DNA of 64,000 nucleotides, taken from Xanthomonas sp. CFBP 8443. Its GTDB lineage: Bacteria > Pseudomonadota > Gammaproteobacteria > Xanthomonadales > Xanthomonadaceae. The notes beneath the pieces were generated by a model that made no database searches, had not been told where the DNA came from, and saw only the letters and a list, made by a program, of their open reading frames with translations. Below are positions 18,190 to 26,572 of the stretch, piece after piece. Position 1 is the first letter of the stretch; each line of letters opens with the position of its first letter. The position numbers were made by a program, and so were the translations under genes. Location: assembly GCF_025666195.1 (NCBI RefSeq), contig NZ_CP102592.1, positions 4,960,001-5,024,000 of the forward strand, given 5' to 3'.

Positions 18190-18669
18190 ATGACCGCCAC
18201 GCCCACGCTCCACGTCCTGCTGTTCCAACCCGAAATACCGCCCAACACGGGCAATGCGATCCGCCTTTGCGCCAATACCGGCGCGCAGTTGCACCTGATC
18301 GAGCCGCTCGGCTTCGACCTCGGCGACAAGCAGCTCAAACGCGCCGGCCTGGACTACCACGAGTACGCACGCCTGCAGGTGCATGCCTCGCTGGAGGCCG
18401 CGCTGCAGTCCATCGCCCCGCGCCGCCTGTTCGCCCTGAGTACCCGCAGCACGACCCGCTACGATGCGCCCACCTTCGCCGAAGGCGATGCGTTCCTGTT
18501 TGGCCCGGAGACCCGAGGCCTGCCCGCCGAGGTGCTGGAACAGGTGCCGCCGGCGCAACGCCTGCGCCTGCCGATGCGCCCGCACAACCGCAGCCTGAAC
18601 CTGTCCAACGCGGTCGCGGTGGTGGTGTTCGAAGCCTGGCGGCAGCTGGGCTTCCCCGGCGCGGACTAA
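18190..18669 (+). CDS. trmL: tRNA (cytidine(34)-2'-O)-methyltransferase TrmL
   Basis: A 159-residue SPOUT-class methyltransferase. It methylates the ribose 2'-OH of the wobble base 34 in certain tRNA-Leu isoacceptors, using S-adenosylmethionine. Family motifs are seen in order: FQPEIPPNTGNAIRLCANTG near the N-terminus, the trefoil-knot loop FGPETRGLP, and LPMRPHNRSLNLSNAVAV near the C-terminus. Length is normal for the family. It is followed 31 bases later by an AraC regulator on the same strand, probably unrelated in function. Confidence 0.95.
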   Translation: MTATPTLHVLLFQPEIPPNTGNAIRLCANTGAQLHLIEPLGFDLGDKQLKRAGLDYHEYARLQVHASLEAALQSIAPRRLFALSTRSTTRYDAPTFAEGDAFLFGPETRGLPAEVLEQVPPAQRLRLPMRPHNRSLNLSNAVAVVVFEAWRQLGFPGAD

Positions 18670-18700
18670 AGCGCACGGCGTGCGCTTGCGAGAGTAACCA

Positions 18701-19561
18701 ATGGCATCGAGCACCCGCAAAACCACCAGCGACGACTGGGTCAGGATCCGCCGCGATCAGGAAACCGGCATCGAGAGCGTGCACGCGCATTTCCGCGGGC
18801 ACGCCTACGACCCCCACGATCACGACGAAGTGCTGGTCGGCGTGACCCTGCAGGGCGTGCAGCGGTTCCACTGCCACCGTTCGCTCCATACCAGCACGCC
18901 CGGGCGCGCCATCCTCATCGAGCCCGGAGCGGTCCATGACGGGCATGCGCCCGCGGAAGACGGCTTCACCTATGCGATGCTCTACCTCCCGCAGTCCTGG
19001 GTGGCGGAGATGCTGCAGCGGCTCGGCCAATGGGACATCTGCGCGATCCAGCCGGCGTTCCGAAGTACCTTGACCGCAGACGCAGGGTTGAGCGCAGCGA
19101 TACGGCAGGCGTTCCTTGCGGTCCACCACGGAGAAGGTCGCCTGGCGCGGGACCAGAGCCTGGACCGCATGATGGGCCTGCTGTCCCGGCATCTGTCGGC
19201 AGACGCGCAGGGCGCGTGCGATTCGGCGGCGAGGATGGCGCGCGCCAGGGACTTTCTTCACGACCAGATGGAACGCGACGTCGGCCTCGACGAACTCGCC
19301 GGCTACGCCGGCATGGACCGGTTTCGCCTCACCCGGCAATTCCAGCGCAGCTTCGGCCTGTCGCCGCATGCCTACCTCATCCGGCTGCGGCTGCGCGTCG
19401 CCCGCGCGCTGCTGGCCAATGGGCAGGAACCGGCAGACGTGGCGATCAAGGTCGGCTTTGCCGACCAGAGCCATCTGGGCCGCTGGTTCAAGCGCGCCTA
19501 TCGGCTCACCCCGGCCGCCTACAAGCGGCTGTGCGCCGGCGACGCTGCACAAGCGTTCTAG
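18701..19561 (+). CDS. AraC-family transcriptional regulator
   Basis: A 286-residue regulator. The N-terminal cupin domain has the YDPHDHDEVLVGVTLQGVQ segment typical of AraC ligand-binding domains; residues 175-280 hold the double helix-turn-helix, with LDELAGYAGMDRFRLTRQF and ADVAIKVGFADQSHLGRWF in the two expected positions. AraC_binding-type members respond to small effectors. The following DUF2000 gene starts 57 bases downstream and may be in the same transcript; the ligand is unknown. Confidence 0.92.
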   Translation: MASSTRKTTSDDWVRIRRDQETGIESVHAHFRGHAYDPHDHDEVLVGVTLQGVQRFHCHRSLHTSTPGRAILIEPGAVHDGHAPAEDGFTYAMLYLPQSWVAEMLQRLGQWDICAIQPAFRSTLTADAGLSAAIRQAFLAVHHGEGRLARDQSLDRMMGLLSRHLSADAQGACDSAARMARARDFLHDQMERDVGLDELAGYAGMDRFRLTRQFQRSFGLSPHAYLIRLRLRVARALLANGQEPADVAIKVGFADQSHLGRWFKRAYRLTPAAYKRLCAGDAAQAF

Positions 19562-19617
19562 ATCCGATCCGCGGCAACTCCGAGGATGGCCGCAACGTCC
19601 AGACAGCGGAGTTCCCC

Positions 19618-20025
19618 GTGTTCGACACCAAAGTGGCCCTCATCGTCCGCAACGACCTGGCGACCTGGCAACGGTTGAACGTCGTCGCCTTCCTGGCGAC
19701 CGGCATCGCCGCGGCCGCCCCCGACGCCATGGGCGACCCCTACGTCGATGCGAACGGCCACCGCTACGGCAACATGCTCGGGCAGCCGATGCTGGTGTTC
19801 GAAGCCGATCTCGCCGGGCTCCAGGCCGCGCACCGGGTGGGGCTGGCACGCGAGATCACCGTGCTGCCGTATGTGTTCGCCATGTTCTCCACCGGGCACG
19901 ACGAGGCCAATCGCCAGGCATTCGCTGCCGAAGATCCCGATAACTTGGATCTGGTGGGAATCGGACTGCGCGGACCGAAGAAGGCCATCGAAAAGGCCAC
20001 GAAGGGCCTGTCGCTGCATCGATGA
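19618..20025 (+). CDS. DUF2000-family protein (GTG start)
   Basis: A 135-residue protein whose sequence (DTKVALIVRNDLATWQRLN and AFLATGIAAA, then VLPYVFAMFSTGHDEANRQ) matches DUF2000, a small family often encoded next to AraC regulators. I chose the GTG at 19618 because GGAG lies six bases upstream and because no ATG exists in frame before the conserved start. Function of the family is unknown. Its position directly after the AraC gene suggests the regulator controls it or that both handle the same compound. Confidence 0.8.
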   Translation: MFDTKVALIVRNDLATWQRLNVVAFLATGIAAAAPDAMGDPYVDANGHRYGNMLGQPMLVFEADLAGLQAAHRVGLAREITVLPYVFAMFSTGHDEANRQAFAAEDPDNLDLVGIGLRGPKKAIEKATKGLSLHR

Positions 20026-20624
20026 GGCAGCGTGCAGCGGCGCGGACATGTGCCGCTGCGCGATCCCTCTCCGGCGTCGCCAGGAGAGCCGCATCATCGC
20101 CTCGACGATCCTGACCTCACGGTTCCAGGACCGGCGGCGATGTCTGCCCGTCATCGGCCACCCCCGCGAGAACCCGGTTGCCTTGCAGCAAGAGGACTCC
20201 AGTCGGCTGCGGCGGGCCTCTGGCGAAACAGCCTGCAGGCCAGAACCCTGTCTTGCGCGGATCGATACCGGCAAGCCGTCGGCCGAGCCGGCACTGCGGT
20301 CGTCTCGATCGATCCACCGCAGCGCATAGAGATGCTTCGAGACCGAATCGACGCGCCGCTTTTGCGAATCCCGAATCCCCAATCCCGCCCCCCGACGACC
20401 CGGGGCGACGAGCCGCTGGGTCGACGGTCTGGCGGAGCTGGTTGTTCCAGAGCCGCGACCTTCAGATACCACGCCTGAGCGTCTCAAATTCGATACGACT
20501 TGTCTATTTCTTGTGGATTTGTTTTGAATGTGGGACCACCTATCGTTTGGCCACACGCAGACCGAACCAGCGAAACACCGTCCCCAACCAGTTGCAGCAA
20601 ACCCACCCCAACCAAGGAATCATC
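20026..20624. other. Gene-free intergenic stretch with dispersed-repeat fragment
   Basis: Nearly 600 bases between the DUF2000 gene and the NmrA-like gene. Open frames on both strands here lack start signals and family likeness. At 20365-20387 there is a CGAATCCCGAATCCCCAATC repeat of the type seen also near 34.82 and 48.55-48.64 kb. The last 120 bases before 20625 are A/T-richer and should contain the promoter of the next gene. Confidence 0.6.
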
Positions 20625-21494
20625 ATGACCATTCTCGTTACCGGTGCCACCGGCACTGTCGGCCGCCAGGTCGTCGAACAACTCGTCAAGCGCGGCGCCG
20701 ATGTCCGCGCGCTGGTCCGCGACCCCGCCAAGGCCAAGCTGCCGGCGAGCGTCGACGTCGTCCAGGGCGACTTGCTCGATGTCGACTCGCTGCGCAGCGC
20801 CTTCTCCGGCGTCTCCACCCTGTTTCTGCTCAATGCCGTGGTGGCCGACGAGTACACCCAGGCGCTGATCGCACTGAACGTCGCCCGCAGCGCCGGCATC
20901 GAGCGCATCGTCTACCTGTCGGTGATCCACAGCGACGTGTACGTCAACGTGCCGCACTTCGCCGGCAAGTACGGCGTGGAACGCATGATCGAGCAGATGG
21001 GCCTGCACGCCACGATCCTGCGCCCGGCCTATTTCATCGACAACGATCTGTCGATCAAGGATGTGGTGAGCGGATACGGCATCTATCCGATGCCGATCGG
21101 CAACAAAGGCCTGGCCATGGTCGACACGCGCGACATCGCCGAGGTGGCGGCCATCGAACTGATCCGCCGCGAACAGTCGGCCGTGCCGCTGCCGCTGGAC
21201 CGGATCAACGTGGTCGGCCCCGACACCCTGACCGGAGCGGACGTCGCCGCGATCTGGACCGACGCGCTGGGCCGCCCGATCGCCTACCCGGGCGACGACA
21301 CCGCCGGGTTCGAGCAGAACCTGCGCCAGTTCATGCCGAACTGGATGGCCTACGACATGCGCCTGATGAGCGAACGTTTCCTCAGCGACGGCATGATCCC
21401 CGCCGCCGGCGACGTCGAACGGCTGACCGCGCTGCTGGGTCGTCCGCTGTACTCGTATCGCGAGTTCGCCACCCGGGTCGCGACCTCCTCCTGA
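20625..21494 (+). CDS. NmrA-like NAD(P)-binding reductase
   Basis: A 289-residue atypical short-chain dehydrogenase of the NmrA/quinone-oxidoreductase-2 type. The nucleotide motif GATGTVG (ILVTGATGTVGRQV) is at residues 3-16; the usual YxxxK is absent, as is normal for this family. Such proteins are either NAD(P)H-dependent quinone or flavin reductases, or redox-sensing regulators. The ATG at 20625 has AAGGAA 5-10 bases upstream. A second, smaller reductase of the same superfamily follows at 21784, so they may be functionally related. Confidence 0.88.
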   Translation: MTILVTGATGTVGRQVVEQLVKRGADVRALVRDPAKAKLPASVDVVQGDLLDVDSLRSAFSGVSTLFLLNAVVADEYTQALIALNVARSAGIERIVYLSVIHSDVYVNVPHFAGKYGVERMIEQMGLHATILRPAYFIDNDLSIKDVVSGYGIYPMPIGNKGLAMVDTRDIAEVAAIELIRREQSAVPLPLDRINVVGPDTLTGADVAAIWTDALGRPIAYPGDDTAGFEQNLRQFMPNWMAYDMRLMSERFLSDGMIPAAGDVERLTALLGRPLYSYREFATRVATSS

Positions 21495-21783
21495 CATCGC
21501 TCCCCACCCGCCCTTCGGCGCTCCGCGCTGAGCAGCGCGCCGCAGGGTTGGTCATCAGCTTCACAAAGGGCGGAAGGCTACATCGACTCCCGGCAATCGG
21601 CGCCGCTTGAAGTTCTTGCATGGGGCGCCGCCCTCCGGCATGGCGGACGGCACACCCCATTGCGCGCGGCGATCCGGCAACAGCGCCCCGCAACCTGCCA
21701 GCCAGGGGCATCCCTCGCTGATCCGTGGAATTCCATCCCAGGCGGCTTCTTCCAACAGGCGCCCGTCTTCCGAGGAACGCATC

Positions 21784-22446
21784 ATGCAAACGCACGACAT
21801 TGGCACTGCCGACCAACCGAAGATCCTGGTCCTCGGCGCGACCGGCGGGACCGGCCGGCACATCGTCCGCCAGGCGATCGCGCGGGGGTACGACGTCGCG
21901 GCGCTGGTGCGCTCGGCCGACGCGGCGCTTCATCTGACTGGCGCGCAGCTCATCGTGGGCGACGCCCGCGACGAGAAGATCCTGCGCCAGGCGCTCCACG
22001 ACCGTGATGCCGTCATCAGCGCGCTGGGCACACCGGCCAGCCCACTACGCGAAGTCACCCTTCTCTCGTCCGCGACGCGTGCGCTCGTGGGCGCGATGAA
22101 GGCGCAGCAGGTCACGCGCTTGATCGGCATCACCGGCATCGGCGCCGGCGACAGCGCAGGCCATGGCGGATTCGTGTTCGACAAGCTGATCTTTCCGCTG
22201 CTTCTGCGCAACGTGTACGCCGACAAGAATCGGCAGGAAGCGCTGATCCGCGACAGCGGACTCGATTGGGTACTCGTTCGCCCATCCGTCCTCAACGACA
22301 AGCCTGGCCGCGGCGATATCCGCGCACTAACCGATCTCACCGACTTCCACGGCGGGACCATATCGCGGGCGGACGTCGCGACATTCATCGTGGACCAGGT
22401 GATCTCCAGCGACTGGACGCATCGTTCGCCGCTGATCACTTGGTGA
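21784..22446 (+). CDS. NAD(P)H-binding SDR-like protein
   Basis: A 220-residue protein of the NAD(P)H-binding (NAD_binding_10/YwnB-like) group. The dinucleotide motif is GATGGTG (ILVLGATGGTGRHI) at residues 15-27, and TGIGAGDS is seen in the middle. There is no classic catalytic tetrad, so it could be a flavin/biliverdin-type reductase or a redox sensor. The ATG at 21784 is used; the frame is open further upstream, but the upstream residues look like translated non-coding DNA. Confidence 0.85.
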   Translation: MQTHDIGTADQPKILVLGATGGTGRHIVRQAIARGYDVAALVRSADAALHLTGAQLIVGDARDEKILRQALHDRDAVISALGTPASPLREVTLLSSATRALVGAMKAQQVTRLIGITGIGAGDSAGHGGFVFDKLIFPLLLRNVYADKNRQEALIRDSGLDWVLVRPSVLNDKPGRGDIRALTDLTDFHGGTISRADVATFIVDQVISSDWTHRSPLITW

Positions 22447-22713
22447 GTACGTCCGAAGGAATGGCGTAAGCGGCGGAGCAGCGAGTTGGTCTGCATTGCG
22501 AAGCTTCATTGGCGCAACCGAGATTGCTATGCAATCACGCGGCGAAACGTGACTTCCAATTGCGCACAAGTTCCTGAACACGCCGTTTAATTTATGTACT
22601 GGTCAGTTTGATATTCAGGGCAAGTTCGGGTGGCTAACGGATAATTTACATATCGGCAGCGAACGGCCCCACGCCTCAGCGCCGACTAAACCAATAACAA
22701 GGGTATCCCGATC

Positions 22714-23286
22714 ATGAAGACCTCTCTGCTCGCTCTTGGCCTCCTGGCCACCCTGCCGTTCGCTGCCTCTGCGGCCGAAGGCCTGTCCTACAACTACGTC
22801 GAAGGCGGTTACATCAAGACCGACGCCGACGGTGGCGACGCGGATGGCTGGGCCATCAAGGGCTCCTACGCGATCAACCCGAACTTCAGCGTGTTCGGCG
22901 ACTTCAACCGCCAGAAGACCGATTTCGGCGACGTCGACGTCGACCAGTGGCGCATCGGTGCCGGCTACAACCACGAGATTTCGACCAGCACCGACCTGGT
23001 GACCCGCGTGGCGTACAACCGCTTCGATCCGGAATTCGGCACCAAGTTCAACGGCTACAGCGCCGAAGTCGGCATCCGCACCGCGTTCAATCCGTACCTC
23101 GAGGTGTATGCGCTGGGCGGTTACGAGGACTACACCAAGAAGGACGGCATCAACCCGGACGGCGAGTTCTATGGCCGCCTCGGTGCGCAGGCCAAGCTCA
23201 ACCAGAACTGGGGCCTGAGCGCCGACCTGAAGATGAACCGCGATGGCGACAAGGAATGGTTCGTCGGCCCGCGTTTCAGCTGGTAA
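22714..23286 (+). CDS. ax21: Ax21-family outer-membrane beta-barrel protein
   Basis: A 190-residue protein with a signal peptide ending FAASA, then AEGLSYNYVEGGYIKTD, and alternating beta strands ending in the outer-membrane signature F-S-W (VGPRFSW). The N-terminus of the mature protein matches the Ax21 peptide pattern AE-LSYN-VEG-Y--T, including the tyrosine at position 2 of the LSYN motif that was reported as sulfated. The Ax21 family is widely conserved in Xanthomonas and Stenotrophomonas. The claim that Ax21 is the ligand of the rice receptor XA21 was retracted, so this should be read as an outer-membrane/vesicle protein. An AT-rich promoter region precedes it and a strong terminator follows. 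Confidence 0.88.
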   Translation: MKTSLLALGLLATLPFAASAAEGLSYNYVEGGYIKTDADGGDADGWAIKGSYAINPNFSVFGDFNRQKTDFGDVDVDQWRIGAGYNHEISTSTDLVTRVAYNRFDPEFGTKFNGYSAEVGIRTAFNPYLEVYALGGYEDYTKKDGINPDGEFYGRLGAQAKLNQNWGLSADLKMNRDGDKEWFVGPRFSW

Positions 23287-23340
23287 GCAGCACCGCGTAG
23301 CACTGCGCGCAGCGTCTCTCTCTCCCGCTGTGCGCGGTTC

Positions 23341-23372
23341 GAAGCCCGGTCCCAGGACCGGGCTTCTTTTTT
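23341..23372 (+). terminator. Intrinsic terminator of the ax21 gene
   Basis: A perfect hairpin GAAGCCCGGTCC-CA-GGACCGGGCTTC at 23341-23366 is followed by a run of T to 23372. This is a textbook rho-independent terminator 55 bases after the ax21 stop. Confidence 0.9.
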
Positions 23373-23405
23373 GTGCGCCGCGCAGATCGACGCAGCCGCA
23401 GAGAC

Positions 23406-23436
23406 CAAAAAAAAGCCCGGCCGAAGCCGGGCTTTT
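23406..23436 (-). terminator. Terminator of the gpsA transcript (also works in plus direction)
   Basis: AAAAAAAAGCCCGGC-CGAA-GCCGGGCTTTTT forms a perfect stem with a T run on both sides. It lies 23 bases downstream of the gpsA stop on the minus strand, and backs up the ax21 terminator on the plus strand. Confidence 0.85.
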
Positions 23437-23458
23437 TCGTCTTTGGAACGGCACGCGA

Positions 23459-24487
23459 TCAGCTGAACAGCGTGGTCGGGTACTCGGGCTTCTGCTCGCG
23501 CGCCAGCAACTGCTGCAGGCCGACCGCCGGGGTCAGTTCGCCGTGCAGTACCGCGCGCACCGCGTTGGAGATCGGCAGGTCGATGCCGTGGCGCTCGGCC
23601 TGGCGCATCACCTCGTCGGCGGTCTGCACCGACTCGACCACCTGGCCGATCGCGCGCACCGCGTCCTGCAGGGTCTGCCCGCGGCCCAGGGCCAGGCCCA
23701 GGCGCCGGTTGCGCGACAAGTCGCCGGTGCAGGTCAGCACCAGGTCGCCGAGCCCGGCCAGGCCCATCAGCGTTTCCGGCTTGCCGCCGATCGCCGCGGC
23801 CAACCGCAGCATCTCGTTGAGTCCGCGAGTGATCAGGCCGGCGCGGGCGTTCAGGCCCAGCTCCATGCCGTCGGCCACGCCGGTGGCCACCGCCAGCACG
23901 TTCTTCATCGCCCCGCCCAGCTCGGCGCCGACCATGTCGTCGCCGGTGTAGGCGCGGAAGGTGGGGCCGTGCATCGCATCGGCGACCTGCTGCGCGAACG
24001 CGGCATCGCCGTGCACGGTCACCGCGGTCGGCAGGTCCAACGCCACTTCCTTGGCGAACGACGGACCGGTCACCACCGCCAGCGGCACGTCCTCGCCCAG
24101 GATCTGCTGCGCGACTTCGTGCAGGAAGCGCCCGGAACCGGGTTCGAAGCCCTTGGTCGCCCAGGCCACGCCGGCCTGCGGCGGGCGCAGCGGCGCCAGC
24201 TGGTGCAGGGTCTCGGTGAACGCGTGCGACGGCACCACCACCAGGATCCAGTCGGCGCCGTGCACGGCCGCCGCCAGGTCGGTGGTGGCCTGCAGCGACG
24301 CCGGCAGCGGGATCTGCGGCAGGTAGCGCGGGTTCTCGTGGCGCTGACCGATCGCCTCGGCGATCACCGCATCGCGGCCCCACAGCACGGTTGGGAAACC
24401 GTGCCGGGCGACGAGCGCGGCCAGGGCGGTGCCCCAGGAACCGGCGCCGAGGACGGCGATCTTCTTCTTCGCGGCGTTATCGCCCAT
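23459..24487 (-). CDS. gpsA: Glycerol-3-phosphate dehydrogenase [NAD(P)+]
   Basis: A 342-residue cytoplasmic enzyme that reduces dihydroxyacetone phosphate to sn-glycerol-3-phosphate, the first step of phospholipid synthesis. The dinucleotide motif [10 protein letters not shown] is at residues 13-22, the family segment [22 protein letters not shown] contains the catalytic lysine, and [23 protein letters not shown] follows. Length is normal. The start at 24487 lies 18 bases behind the secB stop, so gpsA is co-transcribed with secB, the usual order in xanthomonads. Confidence 0.96.
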   Translation of the reverse strand: MGDNAAKKKIAVLGAGSWGTALAALVARHGFPTVLWGRDAVIAEAIGQRHENPRYLPQIPLPASLQATTDLAAAVHGADWILVVVPSHAFTETLHQLAPLRPPQAGVAWATKGFEPGSGRFLHEVAQQILGEDVPLAVVTGPSFAKEVALDLPTAVTVHGDAAFAQQVADAMHGPTFRAYTGDDMVGAELGGAMKNVLAVATGVADGMELGLNARAGLITRGLNEMLRLAAAIGGKPETLMGLAGLGDLVLTCTGDLSRNRRLGLALGRGQTLQDAVRAIGQVVESVQTADEVMRQAERHGIDLPISNAVRAVLHGELTPAVGLQQLLAREQKPEYPTTLFS

Positions 24488-24505
24488 GTGCGACGGCGGA
24501 CGCGC

Positions 24506-25024
24506 TCAGGCGTTGCCGGCCGGCTCCGAATCGGCCAGCGACTGGCCCTCGCCCTGCTGCGCGCGCTGGCGCAGGGTCTCGGCGTACAGCGCCTCGAAGT
24601 TGATCGGCTGCAGGAAGAACGGCGGGAAGCCGCCAGCCTGGATCAGGTCGCTGACCAGCGAGCGCACGTACGGGAACAGGATGTTCGGGCACTGCGTGCC
24701 GAGCAGCACGTCCACCGCCTGCGGGTCCAGGCCGACCAGGCCGAACACGCCGGCCTGCTGCACTTCGGCCACATACGCGGTCTTGCCGGCGGCGGTGCAG
24801 GTCAGGGTCACCGCGAGCACGACTTCGAAAGCCTGCTCGTTCAGGCGCTGCACGCGCTGGTTGAGGTTGAGCTGCAGCTCCGGCTGCACGTTGTCGTTGA
24901 ACACCGCCGGCGAGTTCGGCGACTCGAAGGAAACGTCCTTGACGTAGATCTTCTCGATGGTGAAAGCGGGGCCAGCCGCAGCTTCGGCCGGCGCCGCGGC
25001 GCCGTTGTTGGTGACGTCGGACAT
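24506..25024 (-). CDS. secB: Protein-export chaperone SecB
   Basis: A 172-residue chaperone which holds precursor proteins unfolded and passes them to SecA. Conserved segments are [14 protein letters not shown] near the N-terminus and [15 protein letters not shown] then [17 protein letters not shown] near the C-terminus. The N-terminal 20 residues are Ala-rich and disordered, the usual xanthomonad extension. The Cys in [13 protein letters not shown] is the family position. First gene of the secB-gpsA pair; a rhodanese gene ends 88 bases upstream. Confidence 0.96.
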   Translation of the reverse strand: MSDVTNNGAAAPAEAAAGPAFTIEKIYVKDVSFESPNSPAVFNDNVQPELQLNLNQRVQRLNEQAFEVVLAVTLTCTAAGKTAYVAEVQQAGVFGLVGLDPQAVDVLLGTQCPNILFPYVRSLVSDLIQAGGFPPFFLQPINFEALYAETLRQRAQQGEGQSLADSEPAGNA

Positions 25025-25112
25025 TTCTTGACTCCGGTGGATTCAGGGAACAGAAAGAATCGGGATTATCACATGCCGGCCGCGGCGCTCGGCGCCGGGC
25101 CGGGAAGCGCGA

Positions 25113-25547
25113 TCAGCGGCCCTTGACCAGCGGCAGATCGGCCTGCTGCCAGGCGGCGATGCCGCCGTCGAGCACGTAGACCTGCTCGAAGCCGGCCTTC
25201 TTCAGCTGCTTTGCGGCGGCGTCGGCCGTGTTACCGGTGCGGCACACCAGCACCACCGGCGAGGACTTGGCGTTGGCCACCAGCTTGTGCTCGGGGCCGA
25301 ACTGGCTCGGCGTGGCGTTGCGGCTGCCGGCGATGTGGCCCTTCTCGAAATCGGCCGCGGCCGACAGGTCGACCAACACCGCGTTGCCGGCGTTGATCAG
25401 CAGGGTCAGTTCGGCCGGGCGCAGCGTCTTGAAGCCGCGGAACAGGCGCATGATTTCGGTGACGATCAGGGCGATGGTCAGGCCGACCAGGGCCAGGGCC
25501 AGCATCGGGTTGCGGCCGGCGAAGGCCAGCAGTTCTTCGAAGTTCAC
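25113..25547 (-). CDS. Membrane-anchored rhodanese-like protein (GTG start)
   Basis: A 144-residue protein with one transmembrane helix (PMLALALVGLTIALIVTEIM, about residues 14-33) and a single rhodanese domain with the active-site loop CRTGNT (Cys 102). Rhodanese domains carry sulfur as a persulfide. The GTG at 25547 is the only start in frame near the conserved N-terminus. Gene order rhodanese-secB-gpsA is common in xanthomonads. Sulfur acceptor is unknown. Confidence 0.85.
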   Translation of the reverse strand: MNFEELLAFAGRNPMLALALVGLTIALIVTEIMRLFRGFKTLRPAELTLLINAGNAVLVDLSAAADFEKGHIAGSRNATPSQFGPEHKLVANAKSSPVVLVCRTGNTADAAAKQLKKAGFEQVYVLDGGIAAWQQADLPLVKGR

Positions 25548-25600
25548 GGGAATAGGGGGCTGGAAGCGGGCGCCGATTGTCGCACAGCTGGCCGGCGGCG

Positions 25601-26020
25601 CTACTGGCCGTTCCACAAGTCCGGCAGGCCGTCCAGCAGCCACCAGGTCTTGGCCTGCGCATCCCAGCGCCAGCGTTCGCGGTAGCGCACGATGCGCTCG
25701 GCCTGGGTATTGCGGTTGATCACACCCAGTTCGATGTCGCGCACCACGTCGCCGTCCTGCGCGCCGACCCGGCCGACCTTGTAGGAGGACACCTGCACCT
25801 GGCGGTAGCGTTCCAGCTGCAGGTCGGTCAGCGGATGCGCCTGCCGGTAGGCCGGATCCACCACTTCCCACGCCGATTCGAACTCGCTCCAGCGGATCGC
25901 CCCGCCGTACGCGGTCTGCAGGTTGTCGAGCTTGTTCTGCTGGCTGCGGCTGCCGGCCAGGGCGGTGCCGGCGAAGCCGAGCGCCAGCAACAGCGCCAGG
26001 GCGCGGAACATCGAGTGCAT
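25601..26020 (-). CDS. Secreted hypothetical protein with SnoaL/NTF2-like size
   Basis: A 139-residue protein with a signal peptide (MHSMFRALALLLALGFAGTALA). The mature part is rich in Arg, Tyr and Trp (RWSEFESAWEVVDPAYRQ, RYRERWRWDAQAKTWWLLDG), a pattern reminiscent of small NTF2-like or DUF-type periplasmic proteins. I do not recognise a named family. It is the gene before the rhodanese on the same strand, 53 bases away, so it may be in the same transcription unit. Confidence 0.75.
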   Translation of the reverse strand: MHSMFRALALLLALGFAGTALAGSRSQQNKLDNLQTAYGGAIRWSEFESAWEVVDPAYRQAHPLTDLQLERYRQVQVSSYKVGRVGAQDGDVVRDIELGVINRNTQAERIVRYRERWRWDAQAKTWWLLDGLPDLWNGQ

Positions 26021-26058
26021 GGCGGATCCCCGGATAGGCGCGAGCGGTTGCGCGCATC

Positions 26059-26529
26059 CTACCCTTTCGCGATGGCGACGAAGCGTCCGCTCAGGGTCGC
26101 CGCGGCGGCGGCATCGGCCGGCCCGACCTGCGCCTGGATGCCGATCCGGGCGCGGCCGCGTTGGCGGAAGGTCTGCACGAACGCGCCCCAGTCGGCGTCC
26201 GCATCGGCGCTGGCCTGCGCGTGCAGGTCGGCGTACAGCGGCGCCAGGTAGCGCACCTGGGTGTCGGCGACGTAGACGTCGGCCTGCAGACCGGCGCGAT
26301 GCAGTTCGACGTTGACCAGCGCCCAGCCGGCCAGGGTCATCACCGAGCCGAGGCTGCCGCCGAAGGCGTTGCCCTTGTCGTTGATGTTGGCGGCCAGCGG
26401 CGCGGTCAGCTGTAGCCGCTGCGCGGCGTAGCCCTGCAGCGCGACCTGCAGCGCCGCCACCGGCGGCATCGCGTCGAACTGCCGCTGCAACTGCTGCAGG
26501 AACGCATCGAAAGGAAGATCCACTGCCAT
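26059..26529 (-). CDS. YiiD C-terminal-like hotdog thioesterase
   Basis: A 156-residue protein matching the YiiD_C putative thioesterase domain: a hotdog fold with INDKGNAFGGSLGSVMTLAGWAL holding the likely substrate-binding helix. Substrate unknown. The ATG at 26529 is 43 bases from the divergent hemD start, so the two genes share a short divergent promoter region. It is followed on the minus strand by the secreted hypothetical gene. Confidence 0.8.
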   Translation of the reverse strand: MAVDLPFDAFLQQLQRQFDAMPPVAALQVALQGYAAQRLQLTAPLAANINDKGNAFGGSLGSVMTLAGWALVNVELHRAGLQADVYVADTQVRYLAPLYADLHAQASADADADWGAFVQTFRQRGRARIGIQAQVGPADAAAAATLSGRFVAIAKG

Positions 26530-26537
26530 GGTGCGAT

Positions 26538-26565
26538 TTGTGCTGCCGGTGGGGGCTCGCATAAT
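26538..26565 (+). promoter_or_regulatory. Candidate sigma-70 promoter of hemD, close to the start codon
   Basis: TTGTGC at 26538-26543 and CATAAT at 26560-26565 are 16 bases apart. The predicted transcription start falls at about 26572, right next to the ATG at 26573, so the hemD mRNA may be leaderless or nearly so. Confidence 0.4.
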
Positions 26566-26572
26566 GCCTGGC

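Noticed and set aside
19558..20556. Minus-strand frame of 332 codons across the DUF2000 gene and the gap behind it
   Set aside because: It covers a real gene on the other strand in part and is Arg/Ser-rich without start signal or domain in the rest.
22714..23286. Ax21 as the XA21 receptor ligand
   Set aside because: That claim was retracted in the literature; only the family membership is used here.
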